A stretch of DNA of 64,000 nucleotides from Lysobacterales bacterium (GTDB lineage Bacteria; Pseudomonadota; Gammaproteobacteria; Xanthomonadales; SZUA-38). The notes beneath the pieces were generated by a model. The model made no database searches. It was not told the origin of the DNA and saw nothing but the letters and a program-made list of their open reading frames with translations. The DNA is taken from positions 1 through 64,000 of the forward strand of contig JANQOZ010000103.1 in NCBI GenBank assembly GCA_028285525.1, in the 5' to 3' direction. Every line of letters starts with the position of its first letter. Within the stretch, counting starts at the first letter, position 1. The translations under genes were made by a program, and so were the position numbers. Positions 31,283 through 39,864 of the stretch are shown piece by piece.

Positions 31283-32371
31283 TCAGGCTCCTTGCTTGGC
31301 CAATTCCAGCGGTATGTCCAGCGGTATGTTGATCGTCACGACCAGGCCTCGCGGGCTGTTGGGCGCCAGCGCCAGCGCCTGCTCGTCGCCGTAAAGCTGC
31401 TTCAGCCGCTCCCGCGTGTTCGACAGGCCAACGCCGCAGGAGGCTTTCGGCGGCGCGTGACCGTTTCCGAGCCCAGGCCCGTTGTCGGCAACCGTCATCA
31501 TGAGCTGCTCACCATGGGCGCGGGCGGTGATCCATATCGTGCCGCCGTCCTCCTCCGGGGTTACCGCATACTTGATCGCGTTCTCGATCAGCGGCTGCAG
31601 AATCAGGCTTGGCACCAGCGCCTGCAGCGCGCGGGTTTCGAGCTCCTTCTTCACCTCGAGCCGGTCGCCAAAACGCACCTTTTCGATTTCCAGGTAAAGA
31701 TCCAGCGCTTCGAGCTCCTGACCGAGGTTCACGCGCTTCATCGGATCGTTGTCCAGCGAGTAGCGCAGAAAGTCGCTGAGGCGCGTTACGGCCAGATTGG
31801 CAGTCGCGTTTTGCCTGTCAAGTACCAGAGTGGATATCGCGTTGAGCGTATTGAACAGAAAGTGCGGATTGAGCTGGTATCGCAACATCTTAAGCTGCGC
31901 CTGGTGCGCCGCTGCGGTGGCGGCCAGGGTGGCCTGAGTCTGCTGCTGAAGCTGCTGATAGTACTTGATGCCGAAGTACAGGCCGCTCCAGCACAGCAGG
32001 ACATAGAACGATCCCATGACGCCGCCGAACTGATTCATCCAGTCACTCGGCTGCCAGCCGTTTTTTACCCAGGCCCAGTACGCCCGATTTTCGAGCGAGG
32101 TCCAGCCCATCGCCAGGACATAGCAGAGCACCAGACACACCAGCGCAATCTGGGCCGGCGGTCGATTCCAGAGCCGATGGAAGACGAAGCGGATAGGAAT
32201 AGTGAGCGCAAAGCCTATGGCGGCGGTCAGCGTGATCACCGCCAGATAGGAGTCCGGTTTTTCGTGCACCAGCGCGCCGAGGTAGGCGGCGAGCACGTAG
32301 CCGCCCCACCCGCCGATGTTCAGCACCCAAAAAAAGCGCCGCCGATCAAACAGCAGCTCAGTCAACGTCAT
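31283..32371 (-). CDS. LytS/YehU-type sensor histidine kinase
   Basis: A 362-residue membrane kinase. Hydrophobic segments fill about 1-150 (WVLNIGGWGGYVLAAYLGAL, LALVCLVLCYVLAMG-like). A coiled stretch (LQQQTQATLAATAAAHQAQL) leads to the His-kinase motif LRYQLNPHFLFNTLNAIS. The ATPase part has LILQPLIENAIKYA, VADNGPGLG and GVGLSNTRERL. There is no separate periplasmic sensory domain, so the signal is probably read within the membrane helices. It is gene 1 of a two-gene operon with the LytTR regulator. Confidence 0.9.
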   Translation of the reverse strand: MTLTELLFDRRRFFWVLNIGGWGGYVLAAYLGALVHEKPDSYLAVITLTAAIGFALTIPIRFVFHRLWNRPPAQIALVCLVLCYVLAMGWTSLENRAYWAWVKNGWQPSDWMNQFGGVMGSFYVLLCWSGLYFGIKYYQQLQQQTQATLAATAAAHQAQLKMLRYQLNPHFLFNTLNAISTLVLDRQNATANLAVTRLSDFLRYSLDNDPMKRVNLGQELEALDLYLEIEKVRFGDRLEVKKELETRALQALVPSLILQPLIENAIKYAVTPEEDGGTIWITARAHGEQLMMTVADNGPGLGNGHAPPKASCGVGLSNTRERLKQLYGDEQALALAPNSPRGLVVTINIPLDIPLELAKQGA

Positions 32372-32456
32372 ATTCGTGTCGTCCCAAAATCATTGTCCGG
32401 TTTCCCGGAGCCCGTGCCGTCAGGACCTTAGGCTGGTGTCCTGTTTGGAAAGCATT

Positions 32457-33551
32457 TCACGAATCGGAAAAGACTTCGACCTGCTGTCCCTGCCGGAGAG
32501 CCTCGGCGCCCCGCAGCGCCAGCCGATCTCCGGCCGCTAATGCACCCCGCACAATCACCCGCTGCTGGCCGGCGTCCCCCAGCTCAACAGCCACCTCTTC
32601 AATCTTCTCGAAAGGATCAATGCGCATCACGTAGGCCCCGTCCGCTCGCAGCACCACCGCATCCCGCGGCACGGTCAGCGCAGCCTGGGCGTCGAGCGCC
32701 AGCCTGACGCTGACCAGCTGGCCGGCGGCCAGCAGCGCCGGCGCTTCCGGCGGCAGATCGATCCGAACCTCGAAAGTCTGAGACAGCGGATCTGCGGCGG
32801 GGACAACGGTGCGAACCGTACCCGCCAGCACGCTGCCGTCGAGCCGAACCTCCGTCGGCGCCCCCGTGCTCATCCGGGGGAGGTAGCGCACCGGCATCGC
32901 GGCCCGAACTTCCAGGTTGGCGGTATCGGTGACGGCTGCCAGCACGGCCCCGACGCCCACGTCTTCGCCGACCTGGAAACCGTTCATCGTTACCACGCCG
33001 CTGACCGGAGCACGGGCGACACATCGGGTCAGCTCCTGGTCGGTTTGCTGTACGCGCACCTGAGCCATCGCTTCGGCGTTCCTCGCGAGGTCGCGGCTGG
33101 CCCGAACCTGATCGATGCGCAGCTCAGAGATCAGGCCCGGCATTTTTTCCAGCCTGGCGAGCTCCTGACTGAGCGCGTCAAAGTTGATCTGCTCGCGCTC
33201 GGCGGCCAGCGCCTGCTCCTGGCGACGAAGCTTCATGGCGCTGCAGTCAAAACGCGCCAGCACGCCGTTGCGCTCCACCCGGTCGCCGGGCTGCGCGATG
33301 TACGTCAGCCGACCGGCGATCCCTGCGGTGACCTGTCCGCCGTACCGATTGAAGACGGTGCCTGCGCTCGGGACGGTCGGCCGCACCGCCTCATGCCGGA
33401 CTTCGGTACTCGTCACCAGCACCGGCGCGTCGTCAGACTGCTGGCCGACCGCCAGGCTCTCGGTGCTCCCAGTGACAAGGGCCCCAACCAGCACCGCTCT
33501 CAGGAGCGCCATGCCGGTACCACACGATGGTTCTTTCATTAGATCGGTCAT
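32457..33551 (-). CDS. RND efflux periplasmic adaptor subunit (membrane fusion protein)
   Basis: A 364-residue protein with GAGGAG before the ATG and a hydrophobic leader (ALLRAVLVGALVTGSTESLA). Barrel-sandwich/lipoyl halves flank a short coiled hairpin: GTVFNRYGGQVTAGIAGRLT, GDRVERNGVLARFDC, then RAPVSGVVTMNGFQVGEDV. A beta-barrel and membrane-proximal part follow (RYLPRMSTGAPTEVRLDGSV, VLRADGAYVMRIDPFEKIEE). The start overlaps the permease stop by 4 bp (ATGA), so the order is permease then adaptor. No outer-membrane TolC gene is adjacent. Confidence 0.9.
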   Translation of the reverse strand: MTDLMKEPSCGTGMALLRAVLVGALVTGSTESLAVGQQSDDAPVLVTSTEVRHEAVRPTVPSAGTVFNRYGGQVTAGIAGRLTYIAQPGDRVERNGVLARFDCSAMKLRRQEQALAAEREQINFDALSQELARLEKMPGLISELRIDQVRASRDLARNAEAMAQVRVQQTDQELTRCVARAPVSGVVTMNGFQVGEDVGVGAVLAAVTDTANLEVRAAMPVRYLPRMSTGAPTEVRLDGSVLAGTVRTVVPAADPLSQTFEVRIDLPPEAPALLAAGQLVSVRLALDAQAALTVPRDAVVLRADGAYVMRIDPFEKIEEVAVELGDAGQQRVIVRGALAAGDRLALRGAEALRQGQQVEVFSDS

Positions 33552-36500
33552 GATGATCTCCTCAAGGCAGTCCTGGACAGCACAACCGTCGGCTCGCGAG
33601 CCGTTTTGCTCGCCTCGCCGACGCGCAAAATGGCGGGGAGCAGGATCAGCGTAAAAACTGAGCTCAACGACATGCCTCCGACAATCACGGTGGCAAGCCC
33701 TCGGTAGATTTCGCTGCCGGCACCGGGGATGAGCATCAGCGGCAGCATGCCGAACACCGAGGTGAGCGTGCTCATAAAGATGGGCCTCGCGCGAATGCGT
33801 ACCGCCTGCGCAACCGCCACATCCAGCGGCTGACCGGCACGCTGGCCGGCCCGGGTCTGATGGACCAGCAGGATTGCGTTATTAACCACCAGCCCCAGTA
33901 CGATGATCAGGCCGACCATCGTCAGAAGCTCCAGCGCCTGGTAGGTGAAGAGGTTCAGCAGCCGAAGGCCCGCTATGCCACCGGCCATGGCCAGCGGCAT
34001 GATCAGCAGCACCATCAGACTGTCTCGCAGCGAGCGGAACATCGCCGCCATAATCAGCGCCAGAATCAGCAGAGCGACAAGAAAGTTGCCCGCCATCTTG
34101 GTCACCGCCGCGCTCAGGTCATCGGCGGTTCCCCGGAAATAGAGCTCCGCGTTAGCGGGCAGCGAGGCTCGCAGCACGGGCTCAAGCTCTTGCCGCAGCA
34201 CCGACAGAGCCTCTTCGAGCGTCATCGTGTCCGGCGGCAGCACCTGCAGGGTCACTGTTCTCTGACCATCAACCCGCCGCAGCCGGGTTGGGCCTACCCG
34301 CCGAGTCAGCGGCGCCAGCTCCCCCATCACCTGCACGCCGGAGCTCGGGGTGGACATGGGGAGCGCGGCGAGCTCCTCGGGGGTTTCCCAGCCCCCACCC
34401 CAGAGGATGACGTCCAGTCCCTCATTGCCGTCGAAGTAACGACCGGTGTAGAGGCCACCGGTGAACGCCCGGATGGTGTCGCCGACGTCGCTCCGGTCGA
34501 GCCCCGCCTGGCTGATGCGAAGATCGTCCGGCGACAGCTGGAGCTCGGGCTTTGACAGAACAACGCCGGGCAACGCCCTGACCGACCACCCCGGGAGCGT
34601 CGACTCGATCAGCGACAGGCCGCTGTCAGCCGCGGCCATCAGTGGCCCAAGCTCCGGCCCCTGCAGGTCAACGTTGATGTTGCGACCGCCGGATACCCCG
34701 ACGTTGAGCAGCGAGGCCCGGGATACAAACGGCCTCACGCCCGGCAGGCCTGTCAGCACCTCATCACGGAGCAGGTCGATCAGCTCGGGCGCCTGACGCG
34801 GGTCATCCGGGTAAATGTAGATTCCTGTCGAGTCCGTACCGTAGGAGTACAGGTTGTAGCCGTGGATACCGGGGCTGACGTCACCGTCCACATGAGGCTG
34901 AAGCCGCCGGATCACCTCCCGGACCAGCTCGTTCTCAATTGTGCCCAGCGGGATTCCCTCGGGCATGGAAAAGGACACCTCAATGCCGTCCGCATCCGCC
35001 TGCGGCAGGAAGTCCAGGCGGGGCAGCAACAGCCAGGTGCCGGCCACCGGCGTAATAATCAGCGTCGCGATCCAGGCGCTGCGGCGCAGCGGCGTTGCGG
35101 TCATGCTCATCACTCGCTGGCTGATGCGCTCCCAGACGCGCGCCAGCGGGTCCTCAGGGGCGTCATCGACCAGCAGGCGTCGGCCGGCGGCCGGCAAAAG
35201 AGTTACGGCCGCCACGGCCGAGGCCGCAACGGCCACCGATAGCGTCACGGCAAGATCGGTGAACAGCTGCCCCTCAATGCCCTGCATAAAAACGATCGGC
35301 AGAAAGATCGCCACCGAGGTGATCGTTGAGGTAAACAGCGCCCCGACCACCTGAGCGGGCCCGCGGCGACTCGCCTCGGGCAACGACATGCCGCCCTGGC
35401 GAAGGCGGACGATGTTTTCCTGCACGATGATGGCCGCATCCAGGACGAGTCCAACGGCAAACGCCAGCCCGGCCAGCGAGATGACATTAATGCTCCGCCC
35501 TAGCAGCTTCAGCGCAATAAAAGCGGCCGCCAGCGAGAACGGGATGGTCAGCGCGATCAGCGCGGTGGCGCCGAGGCGCCGCAGAAACAGCCACAGCATC
35601 CCCAGCGCGAGCAGCACGCCGAGCAGGAGATTGGTGTTGACCAGCGCCAGCGCCCGGCGGATGTGCACCGAGGCGTCGAAGCTCAACACCAGCGTCAGGT
35701 CCCGCTCGGCCAGCGGGCCTGCGTTCAGTTCGTCGATCGTTGCGTTGATCCGATCGAGCACCGCAACGGAGTTAGCGCCGTAGCGCCCCTGCAGTCGGAT
35801 GTAGTAAGCGGGATAACCCGTGCGGTACATAAAGCCGGTGCGGGGATACAGCACCTCGCGAACGTCGGCGATGTCCCGCAGATACACCGGGTTGCCCGCC
35901 CGGCGGGCCACCACCAGCTCCCCCCACTGGTCACGATCGAAGCTGCCCAGGAACCGCACCGTGTACTGACGGCGCCCGACGCTCGCCAGTCCGCCGGTGC
36001 TGTTCACCGCGCGGCTCAGCGTGTCGGCAATTTCGCCGACCGCGAGTCCCTGCGAGGCGGTGCGATAGGGGTCGAAGGTGACCAGCAGCATAGGCTCTCG
36101 CTCGCTGGTCAGATCAACCCGGGCGATGCCCTCGATATTTCGCAGCGCCGGCGCAACAACCGCGTCCATCAGATCCTGGTACCGCGTCACGTCGATGCCG
36201 GGCGAAGGGTTTTTCGGGTGCAGCAGCAGGGTCGCCAGCGGATTGGTCCAGCCACCCACCTGAATGGATGGTTCCTGCGCGTCGATGGGCAGCGGATCAG
36301 AATTGTTCAACGCGCCCAGCACGTCGACCATGGCCTGCTGCAGGTCGACGTTGAGGTCGAACTGGAGCTGAATATTGCCACCTCCGGCCCGCACGTTGCT
36401 GGTCATCGCAACCACGCCGGGCACGTTGCGCAACGCGGTTTCCTGAGGCTGGATGATGCTGGCCTCAACCTCCTGCGGCGCTGCTGAGCGCCAGCCGGTG

Positions 36501-36643
36501 TTGATGTTGATCTGGGGATACTCGAGGTTTGGGAGCATCTGGATCGGCAGCGACCAGACCGCCAGCGCGCCAAATACCAGGGCCAGAACACCCGCTGCAG
36601 CGAGCGCTGCCGGGTTGGCGCTCGACCATCGAATCAATGACAC
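33548..36643 (-). CDS. RND family efflux transporter permease
   Basis: A 1031-residue inner-membrane pump subunit. The start was set at GTG 36643 with GGAGA 7 nt upstream. The frame remains open for another 130 codons, but that region overlaps the GGDEF-EAL gene and looks non-coding. Transmembrane and porter domains follow RND order: SSANPAALAAAGVLALVFGA at TM1, TM4 with FAVGLVLDAAIIVQENIVRL, and a second half from RSAWIATLIITPVAGTWLLL to IVLGLVVNNAILLVHQTRAG. The proton-relay TM4 has one Asp (LDAA, CusA-like VDAA) instead of the AcrB-type VDDA pair. The substrate is unknown; metal efflux is possible but no Met-rich site was seen. Confidence 0.92.
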   Translation of the reverse strand: MSLIRWSSANPAALAAAGVLALVFGALAVWSLPIQMLPNLEYPQININTGWRSAAPQEVEASIIQPQETALRNVPGVVAMTSNVRAGGGNIQLQFDLNVDLQQAMVDVLGALNNSDPLPIDAQEPSIQVGGWTNPLATLLLHPKNPSPGIDVTRYQDLMDAVVAPALRNIEGIARVDLTSEREPMLLVTFDPYRTASQGLAVGEIADTLSRAVNSTGGLASVGRRQYTVRFLGSFDRDQWGELVVARRAGNPVYLRDIADVREVLYPRTGFMYRTGYPAYYIRLQGRYGANSVAVLDRINATIDELNAGPLAERDLTLVLSFDASVHIRRALALVNTNLLLGVLLALGMLWLFLRRLGATALIALTIPFSLAAAFIALKLLGRSINVISLAGLAFAVGLVLDAAIIVQENIVRLRQGGMSLPEASRRGPAQVVGALFTSTITSVAIFLPIVFMQGIEGQLFTDLAVTLSVAVAASAVAAVTLLPAAGRRLLVDDAPEDPLARVWERISQRVMSMTATPLRRSAWIATLIITPVAGTWLLLPRLDFLPQADADGIEVSFSMPEGIPLGTIENELVREVIRRLQPHVDGDVSPGIHGYNLYSYGTDSTGIYIYPDDPRQAPELIDLLRDEVLTGLPGVRPFVSRASLLNVGVSGGRNINVDLQGPELGPLMAAADSGLSLIESTLPGWSVRALPGVVLSKPELQLSPDDLRISQAGLDRSDVGDTIRAFTGGLYTGRYFDGNEGLDVILWGGGWETPEELAALPMSTPSSGVQVMGELAPLTRRVGPTRLRRVDGQRTVTLQVLPPDTMTLEEALSVLRQELEPVLRASLPANAELYFRGTADDLSAAVTKMAGNFLVALLILALIMAAMFRSLRDSLMVLLIMPLAMAGGIAGLRLLNLFTYQALELLTMVGLIIVLGLVVNNAILLVHQTRAGQRAGQPLDVAVAQAVRIRARPIFMSTLTSVFGMLPLMLIPGAGSEIYRGLATVIVGGMSLSSVFTLILLPAILRVGEASKTAREPTVVLSRTALRRSS

Positions 36644-36771
36644 AGGTTCGTCTCCGCAAGCCGCGATCGGTCCATATCCTGCGGTGTACGGAATAGAAAT
36701 GGGAGTCGCTTGCGCCCAACGGTTGAGCTGCTGCGGCGGCCTGAGAATCGATAAGGCGAGGAGCGATAGGC

Positions 36772-38571
36772 TCAGCAGGTAAAGGTGGATCGGGCCTGCT
36801 GGGCGGGCCACTGTTCCTGATTCGCGGCAGGGCTGATCGCAAGCAGGCCCTTTTGGATCTGGCCGGAATCCAGGGGCTTGTAGTAAAGGTATCCCTGGTG
36901 ATTCACGCACTGGTTGTCGCGCAGGAATTGGGCCTGCTGCTCCGTTTCCACACCCTCCGCGATCAGCTCGAGGCCCATGCTGGCGGCGATGCCGATGGTT
37001 GCCACAATGATCGTCTCGTCGTCCGGATTGACGCCGATACCCCAAATGAACGAGCGATCGAGTTTGAGAACCCTGACCGGCAGCTGGCGCAGATTGGCGA
37101 GCGACGAATAGCCGGTGCCAAAATCGTCGATGGCGAACCGCACGCCAAAGCGATTCAGCTCCTGGAGCTTGCGCACCACCTCTTCGGGGTTTTCCATCAC
37201 CGTGGTCTCGGTGATCTCAAGCTCGATGCTGGAGGGATCCACCCCGCTGTCGGTAATGATCTGCTTGACGCCGTCGAGAAACCATTTGTTTTCCAGGTGC
37301 CTGGGCGAAATGTTCACCGCCAGGCGCAGACCCGGCCGGACCTTCTGCCACTGAGCCAGCTGCCGGCACCCCTCGGCCAGCACCCAGTCCCCGATTCGGC
37401 AAATCATCTGCGTCGACTCGGCCAATGGAATGAACTCGGCCGGCGACAGGAACCCGAGCGTGGGATGGTTCCATCGCACCAGGGCCTCGACCGCCTTTAC
37501 ACTGCCCGTGCTCGCATCCACCTGCGGCTGGTAGTGCAGCCGAAGCTGGCCGCGGCTGATGGCCAGGCGCAGGTCTGATTCGATCTGTGCCCGGCGGGCG
37601 GCTTCGGCCTGCATGTTGCCGTCGAAGTAACAATACTGATTGCGGCCGCGCTTTTTGGCTTCGTACATGGCCATATCGGCGGCCTCGAACGTCTGGCTCG
37701 CCGACATCCGGCCATCACCGATCGCAATGCCCAGCGATGCGCTGACGGTGACCTGATTGCCCTGGTATTCAAACGGAGCGCTCAGCGCGCGCAGCACCTT
37801 TTCTGCCACCACCGAAGCTGACATCGGGTCCACGATGTCGTTCAGCAGCAGCGCAAACTCATCGCCCCCCAGCCGCGCCACCAGATCCTCGGTGCGGACC
37901 ACTTCGGCCAGGCGCCGGGCCACCTGATAGAGCACCTGGTCACCAAAACCGTGTCCCAGCGAATCGTTGACGTCCTTGAACTTATCCAGATCGATATACA
38001 GCAGCGCCAGCTTCCGGTTGTGCCTGGCAGCGCTGGAAATACCCGCCGCCAGCATTTCCTGGAAACTCAGTCGATTGGCGATTCCGGTGAGCGTGTCGGT
38101 TTTTGACAGGCTGTGGAGCCGCTTCACCAGCCGATGTTTTTCCAGGCCGTAGCGAATCGCGCGCTCCAGGAGTGGCCCGTTCAGCAGGTCCTTCTCAAGA
38201 TAGTCCGAGACGCCGCTCTGCATTGCCTTCAGATCAGTGGCGCGGGTGCCCCGATCGGTCAACATCAGAATGGGGATGTCGCAGGCGCCCAGGTCACGCT
38301 TCGCAATCCAGTCGAGCCCCTCTGCCTCGCCCAGGCAATCGTTGACCAGGCAGACGTCGTGAGCGCCGGTGGCGTAGGCGCTAAGCCCTTCGTCGAAGTC
38401 TCGGACCCAGTGAATTCGATACTCCGTGCCCGGCACGGCGGCCAGCCACTCCCGCGTCAGCTGGTAATCATCCTCACTGTCATCGATCAGCAGCACGTGA
38501 ACCGTGCCGGGCTCGATGCTGCGGCGTGAGCTGGGCTTGAGCTGTGACAAATCGTGTTCCGGCGAATTCAT
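36772..38571 (-). CDS. Receiver-like / GGDEF / EAL protein
   Basis: A 599-residue cyclic-di-GMP enzyme, starting at ATG 38571 (AGGG 5 nt upstream). Residues about 20-140 resemble a response-regulator receiver (VLLIDDSEDDYQLTREWL), but the expected phosphoacceptor region reads CLVNDCLGEAEGLDW, with Asn where Asp is usual. The GGDEF domain (about 165-325) has RLGGDEFALLL and an upstream RxxD (RTED) inhibitory site. The EAL domain (about 340-590) has VEALVRW, LEITETTVMENPEE, IDDFGTGYSSL and LIAEGVETEQQAQF. Both catalytic sites look intact, so synthesis and hydrolysis are both possible. Confidence 0.92.
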   Translation of the reverse strand: MNSPEHDLSQLKPSSRRSIEPGTVHVLLIDDSEDDYQLTREWLAAVPGTEYRIHWVRDFDEGLSAYATGAHDVCLVNDCLGEAEGLDWIAKRDLGACDIPILMLTDRGTRATDLKAMQSGVSDYLEKDLLNGPLLERAIRYGLEKHRLVKRLHSLSKTDTLTGIANRLSFQEMLAAGISSAARHNRKLALLYIDLDKFKDVNDSLGHGFGDQVLYQVARRLAEVVRTEDLVARLGGDEFALLLNDIVDPMSASVVAEKVLRALSAPFEYQGNQVTVSASLGIAIGDGRMSASQTFEAADMAMYEAKKRGRNQYCYFDGNMQAEAARRAQIESDLRLAISRGQLRLHYQPQVDASTGSVKAVEALVRWNHPTLGFLSPAEFIPLAESTQMICRIGDWVLAEGCRQLAQWQKVRPGLRLAVNISPRHLENKWFLDGVKQIITDSGVDPSSIELEITETTVMENPEEVVRKLQELNRFGVRFAIDDFGTGYSSLANLRQLPVRVLKLDRSFIWGIGVNPDDETIIVATIGIAASMGLELIAEGVETEQQAQFLRDNQCVNHQGYLYYKPLDSGQIQKGLLAISPAANQEQWPAQQARSTFTC

Positions 38572-38704
38572 TCCAGCCCTAAACATCGACGCTCAGCAGC
38601 AGAACTTGAGGAAAAAACGAATATTTTCCCGAAGCCATCGAGAGTGAAACAAGATGAAACAAGCGTGGTGAATAGACCGTGCGGTCTCGGCCGGCTTTTC
38701 TGCC

Positions 38705-39850
38705 TCAGCGCGCGCTCAGCCAGCGCGCGTACCAGCGATCAAAATCGTGAACGCATTTCTCGGCGGGATGGTAAACGCCGCCGCCAAAACTGCCGTCCGC
38801 ATGGCCCAGCTGCGCTGCCTCACAAAGCTCCCAGTCCTGTTTATTGGTTTCGTCCCAGAAACTGATGACCTCAGTGGGATCGAAGTCTGCACGCTCCGTC
38901 TCCTCGGCCTGAAACAGCCACTGGGTCTCGACGGCAACGCGATCGACGCTGAGCGGCGTGAGCAGATGCAGCATCACGTAATCCGGGACCAGGCTCAGAA
39001 ACAGGTTGGGAAAAAGGTGGTAGTAGTGCACCAATCCATCGTCTTGTGCAGGCCAGCCCGCCAGCGGACGACGCGAGGTGCTCCCGCTGGTGCTCATCGT
39101 GTTGTGGCCGGGCCGCAGCATCATTGGCCCGCCGGTGAACCCACCCCCGCTGGCCTGCCGGCTATTGTCTGGCGCTGGCCCGGTCAGCTGATGAAGCCGG
39201 CGATGCGCGCCGGCGCAGTGGTAGCACTCGTTGTAGTTATCACCGAGAAGCTTCCAGTTGGCGTTCACCTCGTAGGTCTCGCGGCCGGCAAGTCGGAGGT
39301 CAGCGAGTTCGGGGCCGATCGCAGGGAAATCGTCGAAGGACTCTCCACGGTTTGCCGCTGGACCGTCGATATTGACAAACACCAGCCCGTTCCAGGTGTC
39401 TAGCGCCACTTCTCTCAGCGGATGATCGGCGCGCTCAAAGCAGGCCACCTCCTCCATGCCGGGCGCCGCGCGCAGGGTGCCGTCGAGCTCATATGACCAC
39501 CCGTGGTAGGGACATACCATCAGCGGCCCGCTGCAATTTGGTGCACCTACGAGTCGAGTGCCCCGGTGGCGGCACACGTTGCGGAATGCGCGGAGCTGCC
39601 CGTCCCCGGCGCGGCTCAGCAGGAGGGAATGCACACCGATATCTACACGTCGAACCTCGCCAGGCTCGAAGCCGGCCTGATGACCGACGCAGAGCCACCG
39701 GCACGACAGAAGTTCGCGCAGCTCTCGATCAAAAAGTGCCGGATCGGTAAAAACCCAGGAAGGCAACGTCCGAGCACTGGAGAAATCTGCGCAGGTGGCG
39801 TGAAGCTGGGCACGCTGCGCAGTCGACAGATCAAAATTATTGCTTGGCAT
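38705..39850 (-). CDS. Rieske [2Fe-2S] aromatic ring-hydroxylating oxygenase, large subunit-like
   Basis: A 381-residue protein. The Rieske domain (about 45-155) has CRHRGTRLV and CPYHGWSYELDG, giving Cys-x-His and Cys-x2-His ligands. The catalytic domain has the mononuclear-iron motif NYNECYHCAGAHRRLH, plus a later region (SFWDETNKQDWELCE) where the third ligand is expected. It belongs to the AntA/CntA-like single-subunit style group; the substrate is unknown. The upstream MFS gene ends 14 bp before it on the same strand, so uptake and oxidation of a compound are probably coupled. No small subunit or reductase gene is in the window. Confidence 0.9.
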   Translation of the reverse strand: MPSNNFDLSTAQRAQLHATCADFSSARTLPSWVFTDPALFDRELRELLSCRWLCVGHQAGFEPGEVRRVDIGVHSLLLSRAGDGQLRAFRNVCRHRGTRLVGAPNCSGPLMVCPYHGWSYELDGTLRAAPGMEEVACFERADHPLREVALDTWNGLVFVNIDGPAANRGESFDDFPAIGPELADLRLAGRETYEVNANWKLLGDNYNECYHCAGAHRRLHQLTGPAPDNSRQASGGGFTGGPMMLRPGHNTMSTSGSTSRRPLAGWPAQDDGLVHYYHLFPNLFLSLVPDYVMLHLLTPLSVDRVAVETQWLFQAEETERADFDPTEVISFWDETNKQDWELCEAAQLGHADGSFGGGVYHPAEKCVHDFDRWYARWLSAR

Positions 39851-39864
39851 GCCCGCCTTTCATA

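Noticed and set aside
36644-37045. N-terminal extension of the RND permease frame by about 134 codons
   Set aside because: It overlaps the well-supported GGDEF-EAL gene on the same strand, has no homology to RND proteins, and GTG 36643 has a good SD and gives the standard length.
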